The notes beneath the pieces are model-generated. The model had not been told where the DNA came from, ran no database searches, and saw only the letters and a program-made list of their open reading frames with translations. Of a DNA stretch of 64,000 bases, positions 42,635 to 51,359 are shown in pieces. Numbering within the stretch: position 1 is the first letter of the stretch; the number at the start of each line of letters is the position of its first letter. The stretch is from Sphingomonadales bacterium (GTDB taxonomy: Bacteria > Pseudomonadota > Alphaproteobacteria > Sphingomonadales > Sphingomonadaceae), in NCBI GenBank assembly GCA_016714795.1, contig JADKCA010000005.1, forward strand, positions 248,001-312,000, given 5' to 3'. Both the position numbers and the translations under genes were made by a program.

Positions 42635-43381
42635 TCAGCTCAAAGGCACCAGAGCCCGCCCGCTCTCATCCTCCACCAGCCGGAAGCGCATCCCGAACAG
42701 CGCCTCCAGTGTGTCCGGCTCCAGCACCGCACGCACTGGCCCTGCTGCCAGCACACGACCTGCCTTGATCAACACAACATCATCGGCCAGCCGCAGCGCG
42801 GCGTTCAACTGGTGCAGAACAACGACCACGCCCTTGCCGCCATCCGCCGCATCACGCAGCAGCCGTTCGACATCGCGTGCGTGCGGGGGATCGAGATTGG
42901 CAAGCGGCTCGTCCGCCAATATCCAGTCCGGATCGCCCGCCAGCACGCGCGCGAATTTGGCGCGCGCCTTCTCCCCGCCGGACAGCGCATCGACCGGGCG
43001 ATCGGCGAGGGCGGCCATGTCGGTTGACGCCAGAGCCGCTTCAATGGCGGCTTCGTCAACCGGGGAGAGTGCCGCAAAGCGGCTGCGGTGGGGCAGGCGG
43101 CCCAGCTCCACCAGTTCGCGCACGGTGATCGCCCAGGCGGGTTGGCCGTTCTGGGGGAGATAGCCGATGGTGCGGGCACGCTCCTGCAAGGAGAGGCGCG
43201 CGAGCGACACGCCGCCACTTTCCACCGCCACCAACCCGGCCATGGCCCGCAACAGGCTGGTCTTGCCCGCGCCATTGGGGCCGAGGATCGCTGTCACGCG
43301 GCCCTGCGCAAACCGGGCGGAAACATCGTCCAGCACGCGCGCCTTGCCAAGGCGGAGGGAGACGTTCGTCACCTCGATCAT
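42635..43381 (-). CDS. Cobalamin ABC transporter ATP-binding protein (BtuD-like)
   Basis: A 248-residue ATPase of the FecE/BtuD group: Walker A AILGPNGAGKTSLL, signature LSGGEKARAKFARVLAG, Walker B WILADEPLANLDP and switch VVVLHQLNAA. It starts ATGA-overlapped with the permease gene. Iron-siderophore and cobalamin importers are hard to tell apart by ATPase sequence; the operon's cobalamin riboswitch and BtuB-like receptor point to cobalamin. Last gene of the operon. Confidence 0.88.
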   Translation of the reverse strand: MIEVTNVSLRLGKARVLDDVSARFAQGRVTAILGPNGAGKTSLLRAMAGLVAVESGGVSLARLSLQERARTIGYLPQNGQPAWAITVRELVELGRLPHRSRFAALSPVDEAAIEAALASTDMAALADRPVDALSGGEKARAKFARVLAGDPDWILADEPLANLDPPHARDVERLLRDAADGGKGVVVVLHQLNAALRLADDVVLIKAGRVLAAGPVRAVLEPDTLEALFGMRFRLVEDESGRALVPLS

Positions 43382-44316
43382 GCCCCTTGCCCCCGGATTT
43401 TCCCCAGCAGCAGGAAGAAGAAAGGCGCGCCCAATACTGCCATCGCCACGCCCAGCCGCACTTCGCCCGGCCCCGGCACCAGCCGCACGAGCGAATCCGC
43501 GACCAGCACAAGGATCGCCCCGCCCAGCGCGGAGGGGATCAATGTGGCAGACGGGCGCTCTCCCACAAAGCGGCGGATGATGTGCGGCACCATCAGCCCG
43601 ACAAAGCCGACCACGCCGGAGACAGCGACCGCCGCGCCCACGCCCAGCCCGATGCCGAGTGCAATGATCCATTGCAGCCGCGCCGGATCGACGCCCATCG
43701 AGCGCGCGGCATCTTCGCCCAGTGTGAGAGCGTCGAGCGACCGCGCGGTCAGCAGCAGCACCGCACCCCCTGCGGCCATCAGCGGCAGAGCAATGACGGC
43801 ATCGGCCATGCCCCGGTCGGTCAGCGCCCCCATCATCCAGGCGATGATCTCGCTCGTTGCAAAGGGATTGGGCGCGATGGAAATGAGGAAGGCAGTGAGC
43901 GAGCCCGACAGCGTGGCCAATACCATGCCCGCCAGGATGAAGCCCAAAGGCCCGCCGCCGCGCCCTGCCATCAGCACCAGCAGCAGCACCGAAAGCCCGC
44001 CACCCGCCATGGCGAGCGGGAAGGGCGTGAAGCCCAGCAATATGGCGATCACACCGCCCAGCGCCGCCGAAGAGGACACGCCCACCACCGTCGGGTCTGC
44101 CAGCGGATTGCGCAAATAGCCCTGCAACACCGCGCCCGACAGGCCCAGAATCGCGCCAATCCCTGCGCCAAGCAGCGCGCGCGGCAGCCGCAGGTCCAGG
44201 AAGATCCAGCCGCGTGCTGTGTCTGCAAACCAGTCTGGCGGGAATATCCACGTCTTGCCAGCCATCAGCGAGAGCAGGAAGGCTGCGAGCGTAAGGAGGA
44301 TGAGGCGGGGGGTCAA
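43378..44316 (-). CDS. Cobalamin ABC transporter permease (BtuC-like, FecCD family)
   Basis: A 312-residue inner-membrane permease with about nine to ten hydrophobic helices. LRLPRALLGAGIGAILGLSGAVLQG in pieces, NPLADPTVVGVSSSAALG, and GVVGFVGLMVPHIIRRFVG are the classic FecCD stretches, the last being the ATPase-coupling region. The start is taken as TTG 44316, which overlaps the TGA of the binding-protein gene (TTGA); no ATG fits. The bases just upstream belong to a palindrome, which may have displaced the original start region. Confidence 0.88.
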   Translation of the reverse strand: MTPRLILLTLAAFLLSLMAGKTWIFPPDWFADTARGWIFLDLRLPRALLGAGIGAILGLSGAVLQGYLRNPLADPTVVGVSSSAALGGVIAILLGFTPFPLAMAGGGLSVLLLVLMAGRGGGPLGFILAGMVLATLSGSLTAFLISIAPNPFATSEIIAWMMGALTDRGMADAVIALPLMAAGGAVLLLTARSLDALTLGEDAARSMGVDPARLQWIIALGIGLGVGAAVAVSGVVGFVGLMVPHIIRRFVGERPSATLIPSALGGAILVLVADSLVRLVPGPGEVRLGVAMAVLGAPFFFLLLGKIRGQGA

Positions 44317-45296
44317 ATTCCCCTCCCGCCTGCGGGAGGGGTGAGGGGTGGGTCTATCCGCGCGGTGATTGATGGGAACGGGCCTACCCCCGGCCCCTCC
44401 CGCACGCGGGAGGGGAGGGCATCCCGCATCACGCCCATCGCGTCCACCATCGTCGGCCCGGCACAGAAGAGCAGCCGATCCGGAAAAGGCACGGTCCGTG
44501 TCCGCCCTTTCAGCCGCGCGGTGAGGCGCTCGCGCATCGCGATGCTGCGGCCTTCTTCGCCGCTGGCCTTGACCGGCATGAAGATCACTTCGGGCGGAGA
44601 CTGGATCAACACCTCCAGCGGCAGCACATCCCATTGTTTCAGGCCATAGGTGGCGCTGGCATTGCGGAAGCCCGCGCGCGCCAGCATTTCATCCTGCACC
44701 GTGCCAGCGCCTGCCACAAAGCCGCCCGCCTGCCAGATGAGGGCGGTGGGCTTCTCCCTCTCCCCTTCAGGGGAGAGGGCAGGGAGAGGGGAAGGGTTGG
44801 GTTTCGACGCAGGTCTAACAGCCCCTCTCCCCGGCCCTCTCCCCTGAAGGGGAGAGGGAGTTAAGGCATCCCCCATCCTTTTCACAAGCCGTTCCCCGGC
44901 TTCCACCCGCCCGATCGCCAGCGCCACGGCGCGCACTTGGGCGAGGCTTTCCTCCACCGTTGCAGGCACGCCGAACGCCACCACTTTCACGCCCGCCTTG
45001 GCCAGCGCGGCATTGGTGCCGCTAGACGCGAGATTGCCAGAGAGGACGAGCCGGGGCCGGGCGAGGATGATCTCTTCCGCCGCATCGCTGATGGCTGGAA
45101 AGCGCCGCGCCCATGCCAATGGAGCGGATGCGCTGGCTTCATCCTGAGACCAGCGACTGACCGCGCCGATCTGTGCCGGGTCTGCGATCTCGGCAAGGAT
45201 CGAGTCGAGGCAGGGGTTGGTGGAGATGATCTTTTGCGGGGCTATCGCGGGTTGGGGGGTGCAGGCTGTCATCGAGAATGCCAGCAAACAGCCCAT
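44313..45296 (-). CDS. Cobalamin-binding lipoprotein (BtuF-like) carrying two in-frame palindromic elements
   Basis: A 327-residue periplasmic binding protein of the BtuF type, lipoprotein-like (MGCLLAFSMTAC). The first lobe has IISTNPCLDSILAEI and SRWSQDEAS; the second has ALIWQAGGFVAGAGT and VDAMGVMRDAL. Residues about 147-181 (SPLQGRGPGRGAV.. to ALSPEGERE) come from a family A palindrome, inserted at the linker between the lobes, and the last 33 residues (from about 295) come from another palindrome. Without these the protein would be about 260 residues, normal for BtuF. Class III folds tolerate linker changes, so function may survive. Confidence 0.85.
   Translation of the reverse strand: MGCLLAFSMTACTPQPAIAPQKIISTNPCLDSILAEIADPAQIGAVSRWSQDEASASAPLAWARRFPAISDAAEEIILARPRLVLSGNLASSGTNAALAKAGVKVVAFGVPATVEESLAQVRAVALAIGRVEAGERLVKRMGDALTPSPLQGRGPGRGAVRPASKPNPSPLPALSPEGEREKPTALIWQAGGFVAGAGTVQDEMLARAGFRNASATYGLKQWDVLPLEVLIQSPPEVIFMPVKASGEEGRSIAMRERLTARLKGRTRTVPFPDRLLFCAGPTMVDAMGVMRDALPSRVREGPGVGPFPSITARIDPPLTPPAGGRGI
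44320..44415. repeat. Palindromic element forming the C-terminus of the BtuF-like protein
   Basis: Each end is itself a hairpin: CCCCTCCCGCCTGCGGGAGG at 44320 and CCCCTCCCGCACGCGGGAGG from 44394. The element is translated to the btuF-like stop and touches the btuC-like start at 44316. Confidence 0.85.
44756..44858. repeat. Palindromic element inside the BtuF-like gene (family A)
   Basis: A 103-bp element with ends CCCTCTCCCCTTCAGGGG (44756-44773) and the exact complement (44841-44858), identical to the ends of the polA element at 12777-12918. The interior differs in sequence and length from the polA copy. Confidence 0.9.
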
Positions 45297-45300
45297 CCTC

Positions 45301-45378
45301 GTCACCCCGCGAAGGCGGGGGTCCGGCTCGCCTTCTGGACAGACGGGCGCGCTGGATTCCCGCCTTCACGGGAATGAC
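45301..45378. repeat. Family B palindrome between btuB-like and btuF-like genes
   Basis: GTCACCCCGCGAAGGCGGGG (from 45301) faces ATTCCCGCCTTCACGGGAAT (to about 45376). Imperfect arms; lies in the 112-bp gap after the receptor gene and could attenuate read-through. Confidence 0.75.
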
Positions 45379-45408
45379 GGGGATAAAGTCCCGCAATGAA
45401 CGGCAGCC

Positions 45409-47259
45409 CTAAAATGCCGCCCTCACGCCCATAAAGGCAGTGCGGCCCAGCGTGCCGTAACCGCGCACCGTTTCATAAGCGGTATCGAACAGATTCTCGA
45501 CACGGCCATAGAGGCTGATCGCATCGGTGATCGGATAGGATGCACGCACGCTGCTCAGCGCATAGCCATCCATCCGCACATTATTTCCGCGATTCTCGAA
45601 ACTGTCCCCGGCCAGCACCAGCGTGCCGCCGAGCGCGAGGCCGATGGGGCTGGTCCAGTCGAGCGCGACGCTGGCCCGGTGCTGCGGGCGACGCTCCAGC
45701 CGCTTGTCGAGCGAGACATCCCGCGCGTTGACCAGCGCATATTGAGCCGAAAGCCGGAGGCGCTCGGTCGGCTTGAGGACGAGTTCCGCTTCCACACCGC
45801 TGGCCTTCACCTGCTCCACATTTTCGGACTGGAATGTCGCGAAATTATAGGTGATCTGGTTGCGGCTGGTGCGGCGGAAGGCGGTGAGGCCCAGCATGAT
45901 CCGCTTGTCGAGCAGCCATTGCTCCACGCCCGCGTCCATGCTTTTGGCGGTTTCCGCCTTCAGCGCCGGATTGCCAAAGGGGAGCAGCGCCTCGGTCAGC
46001 GTCGGCGCGCGGAAGCCTTCGGAATAGCTGGCGCGCAACACGGTATTGCCATTGTTCAGGCTCCACGCCGCATTGCCGCCCAGGCTGGTCCGCTTGCCAT
46101 AGCTGTCCAGATCGTCATGCCGCACGCCTGTGTTCAGCGTCAGCCCGGCAGCGGGCTTGAGCTCCAACTGCGCATAACCGCTCGTCGCCTTGGTTCGGGC
46201 GCGGTCCGGCGTGATGCCGCCATTGGCGGGGAAGAAGGTGCTGGCACGGCTCTTTTCATGCTCCACACCGAACACCAGCCCCACCACCGGACTGAGATCA
46301 TGGCTGCCGCGATATTCGAACCGCTCGATTTGCCCGCTGGCGCGGAAGATGTTGTAATTGGTGAACAGCACCGGCGTTTCCGGGTCGGACCCGATGCGGC
46401 GGATCGTGGTGCGGGTATAGGCGATGCGATTGCGGAAGCGCCCGTTGAACAGGTCCGCGTTCAGCCCCGCATAACCTGTCCATGTCCGGTCCCGGCTTTC
46501 GGAGAGCGTGTCGGGCGTGGCGGCGAACTGCGCGTCATACTGAACGCGGCCCTTGGTGTAATAGCCGCGCAGATCGAGCGAGATGCCATCTGCCAGCCGC
46601 ACCAGCGCGCGGGTGTTGGCCGTGGCGTTTCTATAGCCGTCGCGCTCGGTGCCCGCGCGGATGGCAGAGATTCCGTCCGTCCGGTAAAGACTTCCGCCTG
46701 CCGAAAGCTGCACCGGCCCGGCGCGGCCTGAGACATTGGCGGATGCACTGGTAGTGTCGTGCGATCCATATTCGGCGCGCGCCGCCACGCGCAGTTCGTC
46801 TCCGGGTGCTGCGTTGCGGATGTTGACGATGCCGCCAATTGCCTGACTGCCCCAGATGATCGAATTGGCCCCGCGCAGCACCTCCACCCGTTCGATATTG
46901 CCGCTGGTCAGCGCGCCAAAATCGAACGCGCCATTGGGTGAGGCAGGGTCGTTGACGCGGACGCCGTCGATCATCACCAAAGTTTGAGAGCTGTTGCCAC
47001 CGCGAACGAATACGCTCGATTGCGCGCCCGTCGCCCCGCGCTGCGCCACGGAGACGCCGGGAATCGTCACCAGTACGTCGTTGATGGTGGCCGCCTGCGT
47101 GCGGATCAGATCGTCGGACGTGATCATGCTGATGGCGTGGCCGCTGTCGGTGCGGGCGGTTTCGAAGCCGGTTGCGGTGACAATGATTTCGCCAGCGTCC
47201 TGCGCATGAAGGGCGCAAGGGAGGGTCAGGAACGATACGGAAATCAGAAAACGGGTCAC
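45409..47259 (-). CDS. btuB: TonB-dependent vitamin B12 receptor (BtuB-like)
   Basis: A 616-residue outer-membrane receptor. Signal peptide MTRFLISVSFLTLPCALHA is followed by a TonB box-like EIIVTATGFET, a plug domain (VLVTIPGVSVAQRGATGAQ, SVFVRGGNSSQTLVMIDGVR, WGSQAIGGIVNI) and a beta barrel ending in RTAFMGVRAAF with the terminal aromatic residue needed for assembly. Length matches BtuB (about 590-620). It is first in the operon, directly behind a cobalamin riboswitch, which supports cobalamin as the substrate. Confidence 0.92.
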   Translation of the reverse strand: MTRFLISVSFLTLPCALHAQDAGEIIVTATGFETARTDSGHAISMITSDDLIRTQAATINDVLVTIPGVSVAQRGATGAQSSVFVRGGNSSQTLVMIDGVRVNDPASPNGAFDFGALTSGNIERVEVLRGANSIIWGSQAIGGIVNIRNAAPGDELRVAARAEYGSHDTTSASANVSGRAGPVQLSAGGSLYRTDGISAIRAGTERDGYRNATANTRALVRLADGISLDLRGYYTKGRVQYDAQFAATPDTLSESRDRTWTGYAGLNADLFNGRFRNRIAYTRTTIRRIGSDPETPVLFTNYNIFRASGQIERFEYRGSHDLSPVVGLVFGVEHEKSRASTFFPANGGITPDRARTKATSGYAQLELKPAAGLTLNTGVRHDDLDSYGKRTSLGGNAAWSLNNGNTVLRASYSEGFRAPTLTEALLPFGNPALKAETAKSMDAGVEQWLLDKRIMLGLTAFRRTSRNQITYNFATFQSENVEQVKASGVEAELVLKPTERLRLSAQYALVNARDVSLDKRLERRPQHRASVALDWTSPIGLALGGTLVLAGDSFENRGNNVRMDGYALSSVRASYPITDAISLYGRVENLFDTAYETVRGYGTLGRTAFMGVRAAF

Positions 47260-47638
47260 GGGGATGCTCCTTCTTGTGACGGTTCAACACAGTTGACGTC
47301 ACGCGAGGAAACCCCCGATCATCCGCGTTTTCCCCGCACGGACAAAGGACAGTCCGTGACAGGCAGGTCTCCTGGCTTCCGGGTCAGCACACTCCACCGC
47401 CTTCCCAACCCGCAAATAGGGACAGTCCCTATTTATTGATCAGTGGCATTTTGGCGGAGTATTCGCCGGTTACAGTTGCGGGTACAGCGCCGGTTTCAAA
47501 ACGGCTTCCCTTAACCTGTCACGGCGCGCGTTTTAGCCTTGTGCAGCGCAGCAATCAAGAGTGTCCCGCATTGGCGGGTTGACGGACGCGTAAAGCCGTT
47601 CCAACCGGGATGAAACCAACATAGGAGAGATTCAGGAC
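47260..47638. other. 379-bp divergent region between btuB and the CoA-transferase family gene
   Basis: Apart from the cobalamin riboswitch (47356-47522) no further feature is certain. The btuB promoter should lie at about 47525-47600; for the plus-strand gene a ribosome site (ATAGGAGAG) lies at 47621-47629. Confidence 0.6.
47356..47522 (-). ncRNA. Cobalamin (AdoCbl) riboswitch upstream of btuB
   Basis: Read on the minus strand the region has the P1 stem (CCTGTCAC with GTGACAGG at its ends), CCGGCGCTGTACCCGCAACT, the B12-box core GCCACTG (complement at 47441-47447), GGGAAGG, and the conserved AAGCCAGGAGACCTGCC. It should bind adenosylcobalamin and repress btuB. Its peripheral stem between GCCACTG and GGGAAGG is formed by an almost perfect 21-base palindrome (47414-47434: AAATAGGGAC, one base, GTCCCTATTT), which looks like a REP-type repeat lodged in a variable loop. 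Confidence 0.93.
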
Positions 47639-48685
47639 ATGGCTGGCGTATTGGACGGCGTGACGATCATCGAAATGGCGGGCATCGGTCCGGGGCCGTT
47701 TGCAGGCATGATGCTGGCAGATCATGGAGCGCGCGTGATCCGGGTCGAGCGTGTGGGGGCGCCGGATATGGGCGCGCGCGACGTGCTGACCCGCAACCGC
47801 GAAGTCATCCAGCTCGACATGAAGTCTGCCGAAGGCGTCGCCAAGGTGCGCGAACTCTGCAAGGCTGCAGACGGGATTTTCGAAGGCTTCCGCCCCGGCG
47901 TGATGGAGCGCATGGGCCTGGGGCCGGAGGTGCTGCTGGCCGACAATCCCAAGCTCGTCTTCGGGCGCATGACCGGCTGGGGCCAATTTGGCACGCTCGC
48001 CCAAGCCGCCGGGCATGACATCAACTATATCTCGGTCTCCGGCAACCTCCACGCCTATGGCCGCCCCGATGGCAAGCCGACCCCGCCGACCAACGCCATT
48101 GGCGATTTTGCGGGCGGTGGCATGATGCTGGCGTTTGGCATGGTGGCGGCGCTCCTCAACGTTCAGAAGGGCGGCAAGGGGCAAGTTGTCGACGTGGCAA
48201 TGACCGACGGTGCGGCGATCATTCACGCCATGCAATGGGGCTTCCGCGGCCTTGGCATGTGGGAAGACACACGCGGCGTAAACATGCTCGACACGGCGGC
48301 GCATTTTTACGACACCTATGAATGCGCCGATGGCAAGTGGATTTCGCTCGGCTCGATCGAGCCGCAATTCTACGCCCTGATGCGCGAAAAGCTGGGCCTG
48401 ACCGAAGACAAGGCGTTCGACGCGCAGCAGGACAAGAGCCAGTGGCCGGTGCTCAAGGAAAAGCTGACCGCCATTTTCAAGACGCAGCCGCGCCAGCATT
48501 GGTGCGACCTGATGGAAGGCACCGATGTGTGCTTTGGCCCGATCCTCTCCATGGCAGACGCTCTGGAGCATCCGCACAATGTGGAGCGCGGCACCTTCAT
48601 CAAGCTGAACGGCGTCGATCAGCCGGCACCCGCGCCACGCTTCACCGGCACTCCGGCAGCGGCGCCTGTGGCACGGAAGGGCTGA
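47639..48685 (+). CDS. CaiB/BaiF family enzyme, probable alpha-methylacyl-CoA racemase
   Basis: A 348-residue class III CoA-transferase-fold protein. GHDINYISVSGNLH and NAIGDFAGGGMM match the His and Asp of the catalytic pair in alpha-methylacyl-CoA racemases (H126 and D156 in the mycobacterial enzyme), which invert the 2-methyl centre of branched acyl-CoAs. ADHGARVIRVERVG and GFRPGVMERMGLG are general CaiB/BaiF stretches. The gene precedes an exported deiminase by one base, and a thiolase follows, giving a possible branched-chain or steroid side-chain degradation context. Confidence 0.85.
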   Translation: MAGVLDGVTIIEMAGIGPGPFAGMMLADHGARVIRVERVGAPDMGARDVLTRNREVIQLDMKSAEGVAKVRELCKAADGIFEGFRPGVMERMGLGPEVLLADNPKLVFGRMTGWGQFGTLAQAAGHDINYISVSGNLHAYGRPDGKPTPPTNAIGDFAGGGMMLAFGMVAALLNVQKGGKGQVVDVAMTDGAAIIHAMQWGFRGLGMWEDTRGVNMLDTAAHFYDTYECADGKWISLGSIEPQFYALMREKLGLTEDKAFDAQQDKSQWPVLKEKLTAIFKTQPRQHWCDLMEGTDVCFGPILSMADALEHPHNVERGTFIKLNGVDQPAPAPRFTGTPAAAPVARKG

Positions 48686-48686
48686 G

Positions 48687-49805
48687 GTGCAGCGCCGCAC
48701 ACTCCTGAAAGGAGGGGCCGGTCTGGCGGCCCTTGGCCTGTTGCAAGGGTGTGGGGAGGCCGGTCAGGCCAATTCTGCGGAGACGGGCGCGGCGCGCTTT
48801 GAAATGCCGCTGGAGTCCGCTCCGCACGCGCGCACCTTGATGCAATGGCCGGTCAGTCTGGACGTCTATGACCGGCCCGCGCTGGCGCGCGTCCAGTCCA
48901 GCATCGCACTGATTGCCAATACGATCAGCCGCTATGAGCCCGTTGCCCTGCTATGTGACCCCCAGTTCAAGGCGGCGGCGCGCGCGAAGCTGGATGAAGC
49001 CGTTGAAATCTGGGACATTCCGACAGACGATCTGTGGTGCAGGGATTCCGGGCCAACCTTTGTGCAGGATGCGTCGGGCGGGCTGGCGGTGGCGCATATC
49101 CGCTTCAACGGCTGGGGTCGCAAACAGCCGCACGCCCATGATGCCCGGATTGCAGAGCGCGTGGCCAAACGGCTCAACCTGCCATTGTTGCCGACCGGTC
49201 TGGTCGGCGAACAGGGGGGTGTGGAACATGATGGCGCAGGCACGCTGCTGGCCCATGCCAGTTGCTGGGCCAACCCCAACCGCAGCACCGAAAGTCAGGA
49301 AGAAATCGGCAAGCGGCTGCTGCACGCGCTGGGCGGAGAAAAGATGATCTGGGCACCCGGCGTGGTGGGCAAAGACATCACCGATTATCATATCGACGCG
49401 CTCGCCCGCTTTGTCGCGCCCGGAAAAGTGCTGATCCAGTTGGGGCAGGAGGTCGATCCGGACGATCCATGGTCCGTCTCCGGGCATGAAACATTGCGTG
49501 TCCTGCGCGACGCAACCGACGCACAGGGGCGCAAGCTGGATATTGTCCGGCTGGATGATCCGGTGAATATCCGCAACCGCAAGCCTGATTTCGTGGCGAG
49601 CTATGTCAATTATTATGTCTGCAACGGGGCTGTCATTGCTGCGCAATTTGGCGATGAGGACGCCGATGAAAAAGCACGCGCGCTGCTCCAGTCGCTCTAT
49701 CCGGGCCGCGTGATCGAAATGCTCGACGTTGATCCCATCGGCGAATCCGGCGGCGGCATTCACTGCGCCACCCAGCAAATGCCTGCCGCAAATCCAACCA
49801 AATAA
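48687..49805 (+). CDS. Exported agmatine deiminase / peptidyl-arginine-deiminase-type protein
   Basis: A 372-residue guanidine hydrolase of the agmatine deiminase family. Catalytic elements are LWCRDSGPTF, GGVEHDGAGTLL, YHIDALARF and the nucleophile cysteine in GGGIHCATQQMP. Unlike cytosolic AguA, it begins with a twin-arginine-type signal and lipobox (QRRTLLKGGAGLAALGLLQGC), so it should be exported folded and lipid-anchored. GTG 48687 lies one base after the previous stop. Substrate (agmatine versus protein arginine) is not resolved by sequence. Confidence 0.85.
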   Translation: MQRRTLLKGGAGLAALGLLQGCGEAGQANSAETGAARFEMPLESAPHARTLMQWPVSLDVYDRPALARVQSSIALIANTISRYEPVALLCDPQFKAAARAKLDEAVEIWDIPTDDLWCRDSGPTFVQDASGGLAVAHIRFNGWGRKQPHAHDARIAERVAKRLNLPLLPTGLVGEQGGVEHDGAGTLLAHASCWANPNRSTESQEEIGKRLLHALGGEKMIWAPGVVGKDITDYHIDALARFVAPGKVLIQLGQEVDPDDPWSVSGHETLRVLRDATDAQGRKLDIVRLDDPVNIRNRKPDFVASYVNYYVCNGAVIAAQFGDEDADEKARALLQSLYPGRVIEMLDVDPIGESGGGIHCATQQMPAANPTK

Positions 49806-49815
49806 GGCCAGAATC

Positions 49816-51300
49816 ATGAATACAGATCCCGCCCGCATTCCCGTCATCATCGGCACTGGCCAGATCAATGATCGGGAGAGCCAATATGATTCGCTGGAAC
49901 TGATGCTTCAGGCGCTCGACGCGGCAGACAAGGATGCGGGCGGGGGCTGGATTGCGCGGCTCGACAGTCTGGCGGTCGTCAACCAGATTTCGTTCGCGCA
50001 GCTTGGCAATTGTGCAGAGAAAATGGTGGAGCGGCTCGGCATCACGCCCGGCCATGTCGAACAGACGCCGCACCCCACGGGCGAGAGCCCGGTGCAGTTG
50101 CTGCACGAAGCCGCGAACCGGATTGGCGCGGGTGAAATCAGCGTGGCGGTCATCGTTGGCGCCGAAGCCCTGCGGACTGCGGCGGCGCGTGCCAAGGCGG
50201 CGACAGGCGAAAAGCATGACGCGCTACGTGCCCGTGCCCGGCCGGATAATCCCACGCTGCTGATGCGGCATTCGATGGTCGCCCCGACCGATCTGTATCC
50301 GGTTTATGAAAACGCCACCCGCGCGGCCTGGGGCCAGTCGCTCGCTGAAGCGCAGGCGGAGTCAGGCACGATCTGGGCAGGGATGAGCCGCGTGGCGGCG
50401 GCCAATCCGACGGCGTGGATTCGCAAGGCGCAGACGGCAGAGGCGATCACCAGTGCTGATGCGGATAATCGCCCCATCGCCTTCCCTTATCAGAAGCGCA
50501 TGGTTGCCAATTCCAGCGTCAATCAGGGCGCGGGCTTCATCGTCACGTCGCTCGCTCTGGCGCGGGCAGCGGGTGTGCCCGAAGCCAACATCATCCATGT
50601 CGGCATGGGGGCAGCGGCCCATGAAGCGGCGAGCATCCTCAAGCGCGACAGCTATTCGGACGCCAAGGGAATGCGCGTCACCATAGAAGAGACTCTCAAG
50701 CGCAATGGCAAGACGGTGGCCGATATCGACCATCTGGAGCTTTATTCCTGCTTCCCCTGCATCCCCAAAATGGCGCGCCGCATCCTTGGCTGGCCGGTGG
50801 ACAAGCCGATCACGGCGTTTGGCGGCCTCACATTTGGCGGCGGCCCCATCGGCAACTATATGAGCCACGCCATCGGCTCGATGGTGGACACATTGCGCGC
50901 GGAGCGCGGCACGGCTCTGCTGTTCGCCAATGGCGGCTTTGCGACGCACTTCCATGGCATCATGCTCTCCACAGAGCCCTTCCCGAACGCGGTCTTCCCG
51001 CATGACTATGATTGCAACCCGCAGGCCGAAGCCTTGCGTGGCCCGGTGCCGCCGGTGGATGAAGGCTATGAAGGCCCCGCGACCATCGAGAGCTACACCG
51101 TTTTCTACAATCGCGACGCCTCTCCCCGCATGGGCAGCATCATCGCGCGGACCAAGGATGGCGCGCGCGTGCTGGCGCATGTGCCCGCCACTGACACGGC
51201 GATGATCGACTTCCTGACCAACGGGCAGGTGGAAGCGGTCGGCAGTGAAGGGCGGACCGCGATGGGCGAGACCGGGCTGATCCACTGGCATGCCGGGTAA
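49816..51300 (+). CDS. Thiolase-family protein (acetyl-CoA acetyltransferase-like)
   Basis: A 494-residue thiolase-fold protein of the SCP-x/acetyltransferase-like group. PVIIGTGQINDRES, VQLLHEAANRIGAGEISVAVIVGAEAL, LELYSCFPCIPKMA and TAFGGLTFGGGPIGNYMSHAI are the main conserved stretches. The usual N-terminal nucleophile cysteine is not obvious at the canonical place, so a degradative thiolase activity is likely but not certain; some relatives are non-catalytic partners. A C-terminal OB-like domain (SYTVFYNRDASPRMGSIIAR) is present. ATG 49816 is ten bases after the deiminase stop. Confidence 0.8.
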   Translation: MNTDPARIPVIIGTGQINDRESQYDSLELMLQALDAADKDAGGGWIARLDSLAVVNQISFAQLGNCAEKMVERLGITPGHVEQTPHPTGESPVQLLHEAANRIGAGEISVAVIVGAEALRTAAARAKAATGEKHDALRARARPDNPTLLMRHSMVAPTDLYPVYENATRAAWGQSLAEAQAESGTIWAGMSRVAAANPTAWIRKAQTAEAITSADADNRPIAFPYQKRMVANSSVNQGAGFIVTSLALARAAGVPEANIIHVGMGAAAHEAASILKRDSYSDAKGMRVTIEETLKRNGKTVADIDHLELYSCFPCIPKMARRILGWPVDKPITAFGGLTFGGGPIGNYMSHAIGSMVDTLRAERGTALLFANGGFATHFHGIMLSTEPFPNAVFPHDYDCNPQAEALRGPVPPVDEGYEGPATIESYTVFYNRDASPRMGSIIARTKDGARVLAHVPATDTAMIDFLTNGQVEAVGSEGRTAMGETGLIHWHAG

Positions 51301-51359
51301 GTCGCCCAGACATTTGTTGGTCCGGGCTTGATGGCGGCGGGCGGCTGAAGCCGTCGGAC

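Noticed and set aside
45409..47259. Iron-siderophore receptor and uptake operon instead of cobalamin
   Set aside because: The transporter sequences alone allow it, but the cobalamin riboswitch directly upstream and the BtuB-sized receptor favour cobalamin.
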